This document shows, one piece after another, positions 1-8,623 of a stretch of 64,000 nucleotides of DNA. Position numbers and translations under genes: made by a program. Below the pieces are notes generated by a model that worked only from the letters and a program-made list of their open reading frames with translations, made no database searches and was not told the DNA's origin. Position 1 is the stretch's first letter. Each line of letters begins with the position of its first letter. The DNA is from Streptomyces corallincola (GTDB lineage: Bacteria > Actinomycetota > Actinomycetes > Streptomycetales > Streptomycetaceae): contig NZ_JAHRXF010000006.1 of assembly GCF_019104725.1 (NCBI RefSeq), forward strand, positions 62,001-126,000, given 5' to 3'.

Positions 1-1118
1 ACCGTTGAGATCATCACCTCGGCCTCCATACGGGCCAGCAGGGCGGCGAGGCAGAAGTGCGGGCCGTGACCGAAGGCGAGGTGCGCCGCCCCGGACCGCT
101 CGAAGTCCAGGGCGTCCGGGTCCGGGAACACCGACGGGTCGCGGTTGGCGGCCACGTACGCGTTGTAGACGACATCGCCCTTGCGGATCAGCCGCCCGTC
201 CAACTCCACGTCCTCCGTGGCGACGCGCGGGATTCCGACGCCGTTGCGGTGCGGAACGAAGCGATACAGCTCCTCGACCGCCTTCGGCAGCAGCGCGGGC
301 TCCGCACGGAGCCGTGCCAGTTGCTCCGGATGGGTGAGCAGGGCGTACATCATCGAGCCGCTGTTGTTCCGGACCGCGTGGCCACCGCTGACGTAAATGG
401 CCATCGCCAGTGAGATCGCCTCGTCGTCACTGATCTCCCCGGAGGCCGCCGCCGAGGCGAGCACGGTCGCCAGGTCCTCGCCCGGGTCCGCGCGGCGCCG
501 CGCGAGCAGCTCGACCACCCGGCCACGGGTCGCCTTGCGGGCCGCGTCGAGCCGGTCGGTGTCGGCGGACTGGGAGAGCAGCGCCTCGGAGTTGGCCGCC
601 CACTCGTGCCAGTCGTCCTCGTCCGCGCCCAGGAAGCAGCAGACCACGGCGATCGGGAACGGGGTGTACAGGTGCTCCATCAGGTCGCCGGGCCGCCCGG
701 CACGCTCCATGCCGTCGAGCATCGCGTGCGCGGTCCGCTCGGCCATCGGGCGCAGCCGCTCCATGCCCTTGCCGGTGAACGCCCTGGACACCACCCGGCG
801 CAGCCGCGTGTGCCGGGGCGGGTCGATGTACTGCAACCCCGCCGTCTGCGAGGCCACCGCCTCCGGCGCCATGCTCGTCACCTCCCGGCCCACGACCTCC
901 TCACGGGAGAAGCGCGGGTCGGAGACGACGAAACGGACGTCGTCGTACCGCGTGACCAGCCACGCCTCACCGCTGCCGTACGGCAGCGTGATCCGGGTGA
1001 TCGGCTCGTCGCGCAGCACCTCGTCCAGGAACGGATCGGGGTCCAGCGCGGGCAGATCGTCCACGGCCCACGGCCGCACGCGCGGCTCGGACGAGGGGGC
1101 GACGGGGTCGAGCGTCAT
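1..1118 (-). CDS. Cytochrome P450, 3' end cut off by window edge
   Basis: A bacterial class I P450, soluble and dependent on ferredoxin partners that are not seen here. The start is the ATG at 1116-1118 (N-terminus MTLDPVAPSS). The haem-ligand loop FGHGPHFCLA is visible with Cys near residue 356, and the K-helix ExxR appears as ELYR near residue 281. About 372 residues are present, so only the last 25-40 are missing. The I-helix is unusual. Where most P450s read AGxxT or GHETT, this one reads SGGHAVRNNS near residue 245, so both the acidic residue and the threonine that handle oxygen activation and proton delivery are replaced (Ala and Val). Substrate is unknown and no biosynthetic neighbours are visible downstream of the window edge. 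Family assignment is certain; function is not. Confidence 0.95.
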   Translation of the reverse strand, partial: MTLDPVAPSSEPRVRPWAVDDLPALDPDPFLDEVLRDEPITRITLPYGSGEAWLVTRYDDVRFVVSDPRFSREEVVGREVTSMAPEAVASQTAGLQYIDPPRHTRLRRVVSRAFTGKGMERLRPMAERTAHAMLDGMERAGRPGDLMEHLYTPFPIAVVCCFLGADEDDWHEWAANSEALLSQSADTDRLDAARKATRGRVVELLARRRADPGEDLATVLASAAASGEISDDEAISLAMAIYVSGGHAVRNNSGSMMYALLTHPEQLARLRAEPALLPKAVEELYRFVPHRNGVGIPRVATEDVELDGRLIRKGDVVYNAYVAANRDPSVFPDPDALDFERSGAAHLAFGHGPHFCLAALLARMEAEVMIST

Positions 1119-2016
1119 GGCGCATCACTCCTGACGTGCGGTGGTACGGGTCGGCGGGGTGAGAGTGGGAGCGGGGTGGACGTGGACGTGGATGTGGGGG
1201 CGGGGTGGCTCGCACTGCCGGGGCCCGCTACCGCGTGGCCGGGTGCGGGTGGCAGGTGGGGGCCGCTGGTCAGCAGGTGCCGTGTTCCTCGCCGGTGAGG
1301 CCGCCGGGCGGTCCGCCTCCGCCGTCGAGGCCGGGGGGCCGCCGGACGACGATCCGTCCCGGCCCGGCGGCGGTACGCGGGCGGTGGGCGCGGTTGGGGG
1401 AGCGGGCATCGGGCGGGTCCGGGGTACGGCGGTCCCCGTGGGCGGCCTCTCTCGCGCGCCGATGGGACCGGTCTCCCGGAGCCGTGTCGTCCCGTCCGGG
1501 GTGACACGGGTTCCCGGACCGCCGCGACCCGTCCGGCGGCCCGGATGACCCGGAGCGCTCGGACGACCAGGACCGTCCGTCACCGTCGGTCACACCCTGT
1601 CCCTTCGCCGTTCCTCCCCGTAGCGTGCCGCAGGCGGCCACGGGCCGCACGCCGGGAGGAAACCGTCTCGGGGGGCCGGTTCGCGCATCGCGGCAGCACA
1701 CATGGCGTCAGCACATACAGCTCCGGAGCACATGGAGCCGGAGCACATGGCGCCGGGGCACATGGCGCCAGCACACACAGCTCCAGGCACATAGCGCTGG
1801 AGCACATGGGGTCAGCACACACAGCTCCCGAGCACACAGCGCCGGGGCACACAGCTCCCGAGCACACAGCTCCAGGCCCCACGGAGCCAGACCCCACAGG
1901 AACAGTGCGCCCCCCACATAGCTGCCCCGCACATGTGCGCCCCCGCCACCCCAAGCCGCACAGGAGTGTGCGGCCCCCCTATGGCCGCGTCCCACACCCC
2001 CGCCAAAGATGTCCGC
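1119..2016. other. Long intergenic region with a tandem-repeat field
   Basis: About 900 bases between the divergent P450 and the secreted hydrolase hold no credible gene. Open frames exist on both strands but follow the GC skew and the repeats rather than any protein family. The right part (1699-1876) is a degenerate 15-bp tandem repeat, listed separately. The left part (1119-1690) is G/C-rich with no clear hairpin. Confidence 0.6.
1699..1876. repeat. Degenerate 15-bp tandem repeat (about 12 units)
   Basis: Units begin with CACA and follow CACATGGCGCCGGGG or CACACAGCTCCCGAG. Most are exactly 15 bp. The shorter 13-bp units are followed or balanced by 16-17-bp units, so the overall 15-bp register is nearly kept. 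The repeat decays into CCCCACGGAGCCAGA-like units to about 1895. It ends about 140 bp before the start of the hydrolase at 2017, so it lies in its upstream region. In any frame it would encode pentapeptide repeats (for example EHTAP), but no start, signal or conserved flank supports translation. Confidence 0.85.
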
Positions 2017-3378
2017 ATGCGCCCCAGTCGAAGGACCACCCTCCTGTCCGCAGCCCTGCTGGCGGCCACGGCGGTGACGCCGGTCGCCGTCGCCCGTGCC
2101 GACGCGGGTCCGCCCGGCCGGAGGCGGCTCACCGTGCCCGGTGCCGAACGGCAGCAGGTGTCCCGCCACCCCGACCTGACCACCGCCGCACTCACCGGCA
2201 CCCCCTACACCGAACAGGCGGACTGGGCGGGCCTGCACGCCCAGGGCACCCGCAACCCCACCGGAGTGCCCGGCGTCCAGATCGACGGCTGCTTCCCGGA
2301 CACCTCGCGCCTGAACGTGCTGCACGGCTGGAACCACGACGCCCAGTTCGTGATCCGGCTGCCCGACGACTGGAACGGCAAGCTGGTCGTCACCGGCGCG
2401 CCCGGTGTCCGTCGCCAGTACGCGATGGACTTCCTCGTCTCGGACTGGGTGCTCGCCCAGGGCTACGCGTTCGCCGCCACCGACAAGGGCAACAGCGGCC
2501 CCGACTTCTACACCGACGGCGACCGCCCCGGCGACGCCCTCGCGGAGTGGAACCGTCGCACCACCCAGCTCACCCGTGCCGCGAAGGCCGTCATCGCCCA
2601 GCACTACGGACACACCCCGCGCCGCACCTATATGACCGGCATCTCCAACAGCGGTTATCTCACCCGCTGGCAGTTGGAGAACCACCCCGAGCTGTACGAC
2701 GGCGGCGTGGACTGGGAGGGCCCGCTCTGGCGCCCCGAGGGGCCGAACCTGTTCACCTTCCTGCCCACCGCCGTCGCCCGGCAGCTCGGCAGGGCGGACG
2801 ACGAGGCGATGTACCGCGCCGGGTTCGCACCCGGCTCGGAGTTCCTGTGGCCCTACCACGAGCAGGTCTACTGGGGGCTGACCCAGAAGACCTACCGGGC
2901 CGCGTTCGACCCCGGCTACGACCCGGTCTGCCCCGGCACCTCGGCGGGGAGCACCCCGGCGGAGATCTTCGCGCCCTGCGCCTCCGACGCCGCCTACGAC
3001 TACGCGTCCCGCCCGCGCCGGGTACACGACGCCGTCTCCCGCGTCTCGCTCACCGGCCGCATCGGCAGACCCTTGATCACCCTGCACGGCACGCTCGACT
3101 CCCTGATCCCGATCGCCGTGCAGTCCGACGTGTACGCCCGCATGATCGCCGACCGGGGCCGCGCCCGGATGCACCGCTACTACCGCATCGAGGACGGCAA
3201 CCACGTGGACGGGCTGTACGACACCTTCCCCGACCGGCTGCGGCCGATCCTGCCGTGCTACCGGACCGCGTTCACCGCGCTGACCGCCTGGGTCGAGCAC
3301 GGCGAGGAACCGCCGCCCAGCCGCACCGTGCCCCGCCCGGCCTCCGGCGATCCGGTCAACGAGGGGTCGCTCGACTGA
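2017..3378 (+). CDS. Secreted alpha/beta hydrolase, tannase/feruloyl-esterase-like
   Basis: A predicted extracellular esterase of 453 residues. The ATG at 2017 is chosen because it gives a classical signal peptide (RR, then a hydrophobic stretch LLSAALLAATAVTPVAVA, ending near ARA). In-frame ATGs at 1933 and 1981 would add a non-conserved leader. The nucleophile elbow is GISNSGY near residue 210. Candidate acid Asp lies in HGTLDSLIP (near 362) and catalytic His in EDGNHVDG (near 396). The C-terminal WVEHGEEPPPS resembles the end of tannase/feruloyl esterase family proteins. It stands alone and is preceded by the 15-bp repeat field. A 3-hydroxybutyrate oligomer hydrolase-type activity is an alternative. 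The secreted hydrolase call is firm; the substrate is not known. Confidence 0.8.
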   Translation: MRPSRRTTLLSAALLAATAVTPVAVARADAGPPGRRRLTVPGAERQQVSRHPDLTTAALTGTPYTEQADWAGLHAQGTRNPTGVPGVQIDGCFPDTSRLNVLHGWNHDAQFVIRLPDDWNGKLVVTGAPGVRRQYAMDFLVSDWVLAQGYAFAATDKGNSGPDFYTDGDRPGDALAEWNRRTTQLTRAAKAVIAQHYGHTPRRTYMTGISNSGYLTRWQLENHPELYDGGVDWEGPLWRPEGPNLFTFLPTAVARQLGRADDEAMYRAGFAPGSEFLWPYHEQVYWGLTQKTYRAAFDPGYDPVCPGTSAGSTPAEIFAPCASDAAYDYASRPRRVHDAVSRVSLTGRIGRPLITLHGTLDSLIPIAVQSDVYARMIADRGRARMHRYYRIEDGNHVDGLYDTFPDRLRPILPCYRTAFTALTAWVEHGEEPPPSRTVPRPASGDPVNEGSLD

Positions 3379-3398
3379 CGCGGCACCAGAATCCGATG

Positions 3399-3419
3399 TC
3401 ACGTCAAATAGCGACGTGA
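3399..3419. terminator. Small bidirectional hairpin between convergent genes
   Basis: TCACGTC, a 7-base loop, then GACGTGA form a perfect 7-bp stem between the stops of the hydrolase and glpD. A short A-run follows on the + side, giving a T-run for the other strand only in part. It is plausible as a shared weak terminator. Confidence 0.5.
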
Positions 3420-3429
3420 AAAGCCGAGT

Positions 3430-5028
3430 TCATCCTCTCGTGCTCTCCTCCGCCGCCCACGTCAGTGCCTCGGCCGCGGCTCCCTCCGCCTGTTCCCGGT
3501 CCTCGGGCACCAGGCCGACGCGGGTGCGGCGGTCGAGGAGGTCGGCGGTGTCGAGGGCGCCCTCGTGCAGGGCCGCCCAGACCAGTTCGGCGCGGGTGAC
3601 GGGGTGGCCCGGTACGACCGGTGCGGCCAGCGACGGGTCCCGGAGCGTGAGGGCGTGGACGGCGGTGGCCTCGGTGCCGTGGCGGCGGACCAGTCGGCGC
3701 GGCACCGGCAGGGCGCGCAGCCGTTCACGGGCGGCGGCGCCCACCAGGGGCAGCGCGGCCGTGGGGGAGGGCGGCGCGGACAGACCGCGCGCCGCGACGG
3801 CCGTGTCCACCGCGTCCTCGGCCATCCGGCGGTACGTGGTCAGCTTCCCGCCGACCACGGTCGTGACCCCCTCCGGCGAGGTCAGCACCGCGTGCCGCCG
3901 CGAGACATCGGCGGTACGAACTCCCTTCTCTCCCGGGCGCCTTGACCCCTCGGCCCCGCTCATGTCCAGCAGCGGACGCAGCCCGGCGAAGGCCCCGGCC
4001 ACCTCGTCGCGGCGTACCGGTGTGTCCAGGACCGAGCCGAGCACGTCCAGCAGGAAGCCGATGTCGGACTCCGGGACCTCGGGCACGTCCGGCACCGGAC
4101 CCCGTACCGGCTCGTCGGTGAGACCGACGTACACCCGGCCGTCGCCCTGCGGCAGGACCAGGACGAACCGGTTGCTCTCGCCGGGCACCGGGACGTGCAG
4201 CCCCGCCGGGAGGAGGCCGAGCCGCTCCGAGCGCAGGACGAGATGGGTGCCACGGGAGGGCCGGACGCGGATGCCGCCGACCAGGTCACCGGCCCACACC
4301 CCGGTGGCGTTGATCACCGCGCGGGCGCGCAACTCGCCCTCCTCGCCGGTGACTTCGTCGCGGAAGCGGACGCCGGTGCCGTACGCGTCGAGTGCGCGTA
4401 CCCGGGTGAGGATGCGCGCGCCGTGTCCGGCGGCGGTGCGGGCCAGCGCGGTGACCAGTCGGGCGTCGTCGGTGACCCGGCCGTCCCAGGAGAGCAGGCC
4501 GCCGCGCAGCCCGTCCGGGCGGACCGCAGGAGCCAGGTGCCGTGCCTCGGTCGCGGACAGGCGGCGCGGCACCGGCAGCACCCGGCGCGGGGTGCGGGCC
4601 GCCGTGCGCAGCGCGTCCCCCGCCCGGAACCCGGCCCAGGCCAGCCCGGCCTGCCCGCGCGACACCAGCGGCGTCAGCGGCAGGACGAAGGGCTGCGCGC
4701 CGACCAGGTGCGGGGCGGTGCGGGTCATCAGCACCCCGCGCTCCACCGCGCTCTCGTGGGCGACGTCGAACTGCCCGGACGCCAGATAGCGCAGCCCGCC
4801 GTGGATCAGCTTGGAACTCCAGCGGGAGGTGCCGAACGCGAGGTCGTGCGCGTCCACCGCGACCACGTCCAGACCGCGCGCGGCGGCGTCCAGCGCGGCT
4901 CCCGCACCGGTCGCGCCGAGGCCGATCACCAGCACGTCCACGACACGGCCGTCCGCAGCCTCGGTCAACTCCCTTTCTCGGCGGGCCATGTTGAGGGACG
5001 TGCGGCCCGCGGGACCGGTCCGGCTCAT
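3430..5028 (-). CDS. glpD: Glycerol-3-phosphate dehydrogenase (FAD, GlpD-type)
   Basis: Oxidises sn-glycerol-3-phosphate to dihydroxyacetone phosphate at the membrane and passes electrons to menaquinone. The N-terminal dinucleotide-binding motif is VIGLGATGAGAALDAA (about residues 35-50), followed by the family signature GTSRWSSKLIHGGLRYLASG. A C-terminal alpha-helical domain completes the 532 residues, close to the usual family length. The start ATG at 5028 overlaps the stop of the TetR gene as ATGA, so translation is coupled. An internal ATG 14 codons in is a weaker alternative. No glpF or glpK is adjacent. Pairing with a TetR regulator and a divergent alkyl-DHAP-synthase-like gene suggests a role in glycerolipid precursor supply rather than simple glycerol catabolism (inference). 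Confidence 0.93.
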   Translation of the reverse strand: MSRTGPAGRTSLNMARRERELTEAADGRVVDVLVIGLGATGAGAALDAAARGLDVVAVDAHDLAFGTSRWSSKLIHGGLRYLASGQFDVAHESAVERGVLMTRTAPHLVGAQPFVLPLTPLVSRGQAGLAWAGFRAGDALRTAARTPRRVLPVPRRLSATEARHLAPAVRPDGLRGGLLSWDGRVTDDARLVTALARTAAGHGARILTRVRALDAYGTGVRFRDEVTGEEGELRARAVINATGVWAGDLVGGIRVRPSRGTHLVLRSERLGLLPAGLHVPVPGESNRFVLVLPQGDGRVYVGLTDEPVRGPVPDVPEVPESDIGFLLDVLGSVLDTPVRRDEVAGAFAGLRPLLDMSGAEGSRRPGEKGVRTADVSRRHAVLTSPEGVTTVVGGKLTTYRRMAEDAVDTAVAARGLSAPPSPTAALPLVGAAARERLRALPVPRRLVRRHGTEATAVHALTLRDPSLAAPVVPGHPVTRAELVWAALHEGALDTADLLDRRTRVGLVPEDREQAEGAAAEALTWAAEESTRG

Positions 5029-5624
5029 GGGGTCAGGGTCCTCTCCAGCAGGACGCGCAGCTCAGCGAGGAAGGCGGCCGAGTCCAGCTCGGGATCGTCC
5101 TCGTCGGTCATCGTGCGCAGGGACAGGGTGAAGGACTGCACGATCAACAGCAGTGCGCGCGCCTGCCGTTCGAGCGGTGCGACGCGCACCGAGCCGTCCG
5201 TGTGGCCCTCGCGCAGTGCCTCGGACAGCAGGGCGAGCAGGGCGTCCTGGCTGGCGCCGCGCCGGTCGAGGACGTAAGGGAGGAGCAGTTCGGGGTCCAC
5301 GTCCACGATCTTGTGGAACAGGGGGTGCGCGCGGAACGCCTCCACCCCGGCGACCAGACCCGTGACGATCCGGGTGCGGGTGTCGATGTCCGGCCGGGGC
5401 TCGGGAATGGCACTGGTGGCCACGCCGATCCACTCGCGCGTCATCAGGTCTCCGACCAGTGTGCGCAGATCGGGCCAGCGCCGGTACAGCGTCATCCGGG
5501 AGACCCCGGCGCGGCGGGCCACGTCCGCGAGCGTGGTGCGGCGCACCCCGACGGCGAGCACGCAGTCGCGCACCACGTCGAGCACGGAATCGGTGTCCGC
5601 ACCGTTGTGACGAATAGGCGTCAT
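5025..5624 (-). CDS. TetR-family regulator, coupled to glpD
   Basis: 199 residues. The N-terminal helix-turn-helix reads TTLADVARRAGVSRMTLYRRWPDL (residues about 28-52), typical of TetR; the remainder is a helical ligand domain. It is the first gene of a two-gene operon with glpD (4-base overlap) and is divergent from the FAD enzyme at 5791. The sequence just upstream contains an extended -10-like hexamer only 7 bases from the ATG, so the mRNA is probably leaderless and the regulator is likely to bind there. The ligand is unknown; a fatty acyl or glycerolipid intermediate would fit the neighbours (inference). Confidence 0.9.
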   Translation of the reverse strand: MTPIRHNGADTDSVLDVVRDCVLAVGVRRTTLADVARRAGVSRMTLYRRWPDLRTLVGDLMTREWIGVATSAIPEPRPDIDTRTRIVTGLVAGVEAFRAHPLFHKIVDVDPELLLPYVLDRRGASQDALLALLSEALREGHTDGSVRVAPLERQARALLLIVQSFTLSLRTMTDEDDPELDSAAFLAELRVLLERTLTP

Positions 5625-5639
5625 GTGTCACAGTGTAAC
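5625..5639 (-). promoter_or_regulatory. Leaderless promoter and probable TetR operator
   Basis: Read on the - strand, GTTACACTGTGACAC sits directly before the ATG at 5624. TACACT (complement of 5632-5637) is a good -10 box and is followed by exactly 7 bases before the start codon, which places transcription start at the ATG. The same bases form an imperfect palindrome (GTTACAC / GTGACAC), as expected for an autoregulatory operator. No convincing -35 box was seen. Confidence 0.55.
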
Positions 5640-5790
5640 GCCCCTGGGGTGGACCGGACAGCCCGGCGGACAGCCCCGGCGGACACGGCGCACGGCCTCG
5701 CAAGATCCCGCGCGTCCCGTCAGACCCGTAAGGCACCGCGAGACCCCTGTGCTCCGTGAGACCCGTGAGACCTGTGAGGTAGAGCCTGCG

Positions 5791-7443
5791 ATGGACATGC
5801 TGTGGAACGGCTGGGGCGACCCGGCCAAGGCGGCCCCGCTGCCCGACGCGGTCACCGGACTGCTCCGCGACCTGCTCGGCGTCACCCCGCGCACCGCACC
5901 CGCCCTCGCGCTCGACGACCTCGACGTGCCCGCGCCGGTCGTCGCGCCTGCCGCCCTCGCCGCGCTCGCGCAGGCCGTCGGCGGCGACGCGCACGTCGGC
6001 ACGGACGCCGAGACCCGTGTCCGGCACACCCGTGGCAGGTCCACCCCCGACCTGCTCCGGATGCGCGCGGGCGACCTCACCGCGATCCCGCAGGCCGTCG
6101 TCCGGCCCGGTACGCACGAGGAGGTCGTCGCCGTCCTGCGGGTCTGCGCCCGGCATCGCGTGGCCGTCGTCCCGTTCGGCGGCGGCACCTCCGTGGTCGG
6201 CGGACTCGCTCCCGAGCACGACGCGTTCATCGCCCTCGACCTGCGCCGCATGAACGGCCTGCTCGACCTCGACCCCGTCTCCCGCACCGCCGTGCTCCAG
6301 CCCGGCCTGCGCGCCCCCGACGCCGAGGGCCTGCTCGCCGAACACGGCTTCACCCTCGGCCACTTCCCGCAGTCCTACGAGTGGGCCACCATCGGAGGCT
6401 TCGCCGCCGCCCGCTCCAGCGGCCAGGCGTCCGCCGGGTACGGACGCTTCGACGAGATGGTCCTCGCCCTCGCCCTCGCCACCCCCGAGGGCACCATCGA
6501 GACCGGCCGCGCGCCGCGCTCCGCCGCCGGGCCCGACCTGCGCCAGCTCGTCCTCGGCTCCGAGGGCGCCTTCGGTGTCATCACCTCGGTCACCGTCCGC
6601 GTCCGCCCCCGGCCGACCGCCCGTCTCTACGAGGGCTGGCGGTTCCCCTCCTTCGAACAGGGCACCGCGGCGCTGCGCCGCCTCGCCCAGGACGGCCCCC
6701 GCCCGACCGTGCTGCGGCTGTCCGACGAGACCGAGACCCTGGTCGGCCTCGCCCGGCCCGACGCCATCGGCTCCGCGGCGACCGGGGGAGACGCGGGGTG
6801 TCTCGCCATCACCGGCTACGAGGGCACCGCCGACGACACCGCACGGCGCCGCGACCTCGCCGCCGCCGTGCTCCAGGACGCGGGCGGCACCCCGCTCGGT
6901 ACCGCGCCCGGCGAACACTGGGCCCAGGGCCGCTACGCGGCGCCGTACCTGCGCGACGCGCTGCTCGACGCCGGGGCGTTCGCGGAGACCCTGGAGACGG
7001 CCGCCTTCTGGTCCCGCGTGCCCGAGCTGTACCGCGCGGTCCGCACCGCCCTCACCGACACGCTCACCGCCGCCGGGACCCCGCCGCTCGTCATGTGCCA
7101 CGTCTCGCACGTCTACGAGAACGGCGCCTCCCTGTACTTCACCGTGGTCGGCGCACGGGGCGCCGAACCGCTCGCCCACTGGGCCCGCGCGAAGCACGCC
7201 GCCAACGACGCCGTACTCTCGGCCGGCGGGACCATCACCCACCACCACGGAGTGGGCACCGACCACCGCGACTGGTACGTCCAGGAGGCCGGACCGCTCG
7301 GCATCGAGGCACTGCGAGCCGTCAAACAGCGCCTCGATCCGGACGGGTTGCTCAATCCGGGCGTGCTGCTGCCCACCGGGCCCGTCGTCAACCGGTCCCG
7401 CGCGCAACCACGTCACGCAGGTGTCAACAGGCCCCGCCCATAG
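5791..7443 (+). CDS. FAD-binding oxidase, alkyl-DHAP-synthase-like
   Basis: A 550-residue flavoprotein of the vanillyl-alcohol-oxidase superfamily. The FAD-binding PCMH domain lies at about residues 95-275 (PFGGGTSVVGG for the diphosphate; GHFPQSYEWATIGGFAAARSSGQ typical of AGPS-like members). The C-terminal oxidase cap ends with LDPDGLLNPGVL. The triple-His motif THHHGVG (near residue 484), essential in alkyldihydroxyacetonephosphate synthase, is present. The start at 5791 is preceded by GAGGT at 5776-5780. It is divergent from the TetR-glpD pair and followed 167 bp later by a lipid-kinase-like gene. AGPS makes ether-lipid precursors from acyl-DHAP and a fatty alcohol. No acyl-DHAP acyltransferase or fatty acyl reductase is visible, so true ether-lipid synthesis is unproven. 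Confidence 0.85.
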   Translation: MDMLWNGWGDPAKAAPLPDAVTGLLRDLLGVTPRTAPALALDDLDVPAPVVAPAALAALAQAVGGDAHVGTDAETRVRHTRGRSTPDLLRMRAGDLTAIPQAVVRPGTHEEVVAVLRVCARHRVAVVPFGGGTSVVGGLAPEHDAFIALDLRRMNGLLDLDPVSRTAVLQPGLRAPDAEGLLAEHGFTLGHFPQSYEWATIGGFAAARSSGQASAGYGRFDEMVLALALATPEGTIETGRAPRSAAGPDLRQLVLGSEGAFGVITSVTVRVRPRPTARLYEGWRFPSFEQGTAALRRLAQDGPRPTVLRLSDETETLVGLARPDAIGSAATGGDAGCLAITGYEGTADDTARRRDLAAAVLQDAGGTPLGTAPGEHWAQGRYAAPYLRDALLDAGAFAETLETAAFWSRVPELYRAVRTALTDTLTAAGTPPLVMCHVSHVYENGASLYFTVVGARGAEPLAHWARAKHAANDAVLSAGGTITHHHGVGTDHRDWYVQEAGPLGIEALRAVKQRLDPDGLLNPGVLLPTGPVVNRSRAQPRHAGVNRPRP

Positions 7444-7610
7444 CCCAGTTCCCCCCCCCACTCACACCCCACCCGGCCCTGACAGCGGACCGGTTGCCCG
7501 CCCCAACCGGTCCGGCTCCCGGCCGGTCCCGACCCCCGGCCCACCTGCCCCCTCCAACCAGCCTGCCCCGCACCGCAGTTCCCGCTCCCACCCGCCCGGA
7601 GGCACACCCG

Positions 7611-8501
7611 ATGCGACAGTTCACCGCCGTCGTCAACCCCACGGCGGGCGACGCGACCGGAGCGGCGGCGCTGCTCCATGTGGCCCGGCTGCTCCGCGAG
7701 GCCGGAGCCGAACTGGAGACGGAGTACAGCCACAGCCTCGACCACGCGCGCGACCTGGCCCGTGCGGCGGGGGAGCGGGGCCGGGTGGTGCTGGCGGTCG
7801 GCGGCGACGGCATGGCGGGCGGCATCGGCGGGGCGCTGAGCGGCACCGGCGCCGTCCTCGGGCTCGTCCCGGCGGGCCGGGGCAACGACTTCGCCCGCGC
7901 CCTCGGCCTGCCCGCCGACCCGGCCGCCCTCGCCGACATCCTGCTGCGCGACGAACCCCGGGCCGTGGACACCATCGAGGTCGAATCGGCCGTCCACCGG
8001 CGCACGGTGGTGCTCGGCAGCGTCTACGCCGGGGTGGACGCCCTCGCCAACCGGCATGCCAACCGCTCCAGGCTGCTGCGCGGCGCCGCCTCCTACTACG
8101 CGGGCGGCCTGCGCGCCGTCACCACCTGGCGGCCCGCCGACTACCGGCTCACCCTCGACGGCGATGAGCACGCCCACCGGGGCTACACGGTCGTCGCCGC
8201 CAACTCCCCCTACTACGGCTTCGGTCGGCTCGTCGCACCCGGCGCGCGCGTGGACGACGGGCTGCTGGACATCGTCCTGATCGGCGCGGCGCCCCGGCGG
8301 CTGTTCTTCGCCATGATGAACGAACTCAAGACCGGCGCCCACCTCCACCGCGCCGAAGTCCGGGTGCTGCGCGGGCGGGAGTTGCGGATCGAGGCCGCCA
8401 CACCGGTGCCGTACGGAGCCGACGGCGAGGTGGACGCCACGCTGCCGGTCACGGTCCGGGTCCGCCCGGCCGACCTGCCGGTGCTGTACCGGCCCGCCTG
8501 A
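7611..8501 (+). CDS. Diacylglycerol kinase family protein (YegS/DgkB-like)
   Basis: 296 residues. The start ATG has GGAGG at 7598-7602. N-terminal VVNPTAGD is the family's first motif, and the catalytic-domain loop reads VGGDGMAGG near residue 62. The usual form is GGDGT, so a Thr is replaced by Met. PAGRGNDFARALGLP (near residue 86) is the second conserved motif, normally PxGTGNDFAR. The C-terminal beta-sandwich ends with DGEVDATLPVTVRVRP. The family phosphorylates diacylglycerol or related lipids using ATP. Its position after the AGPS-like gene suggests a shared lipid function. The two motif deviations leave activity open. Confidence 0.85.
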   Translation: MRQFTAVVNPTAGDATGAAALLHVARLLREAGAELETEYSHSLDHARDLARAAGERGRVVLAVGGDGMAGGIGGALSGTGAVLGLVPAGRGNDFARALGLPADPAALADILLRDEPRAVDTIEVESAVHRRTVVLGSVYAGVDALANRHANRSRLLRGAASYYAGGLRAVTTWRPADYRLTLDGDEHAHRGYTVVAANSPYYGFGRLVAPGARVDDGLLDIVLIGAAPRRLFFAMMNELKTGAHLHRAEVRVLRGRELRIEAATPVPYGADGEVDATLPVTVRVRPADLPVLYRPA

Positions 8502-8623
8502 CCGGCGGACACAGCGGCGTCCGCATCGGGCGTGCGTCGGCGGTCGTGCCGTCAACCACCCGTGAGACGAACGATCTTGGGCATGCGGACCGGAGATGAT
8601 CTTCGCCGTCCGGAAGGCCGCCC

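Noticed and set aside
1580..1954. Minus-strand reading frames with Cys-rich pentapeptide repeats
   Set aside because: They are the translation of the 15-bp DNA repeat; similar repeats appear in several frames of both strands, with no RBS or conserved flank.
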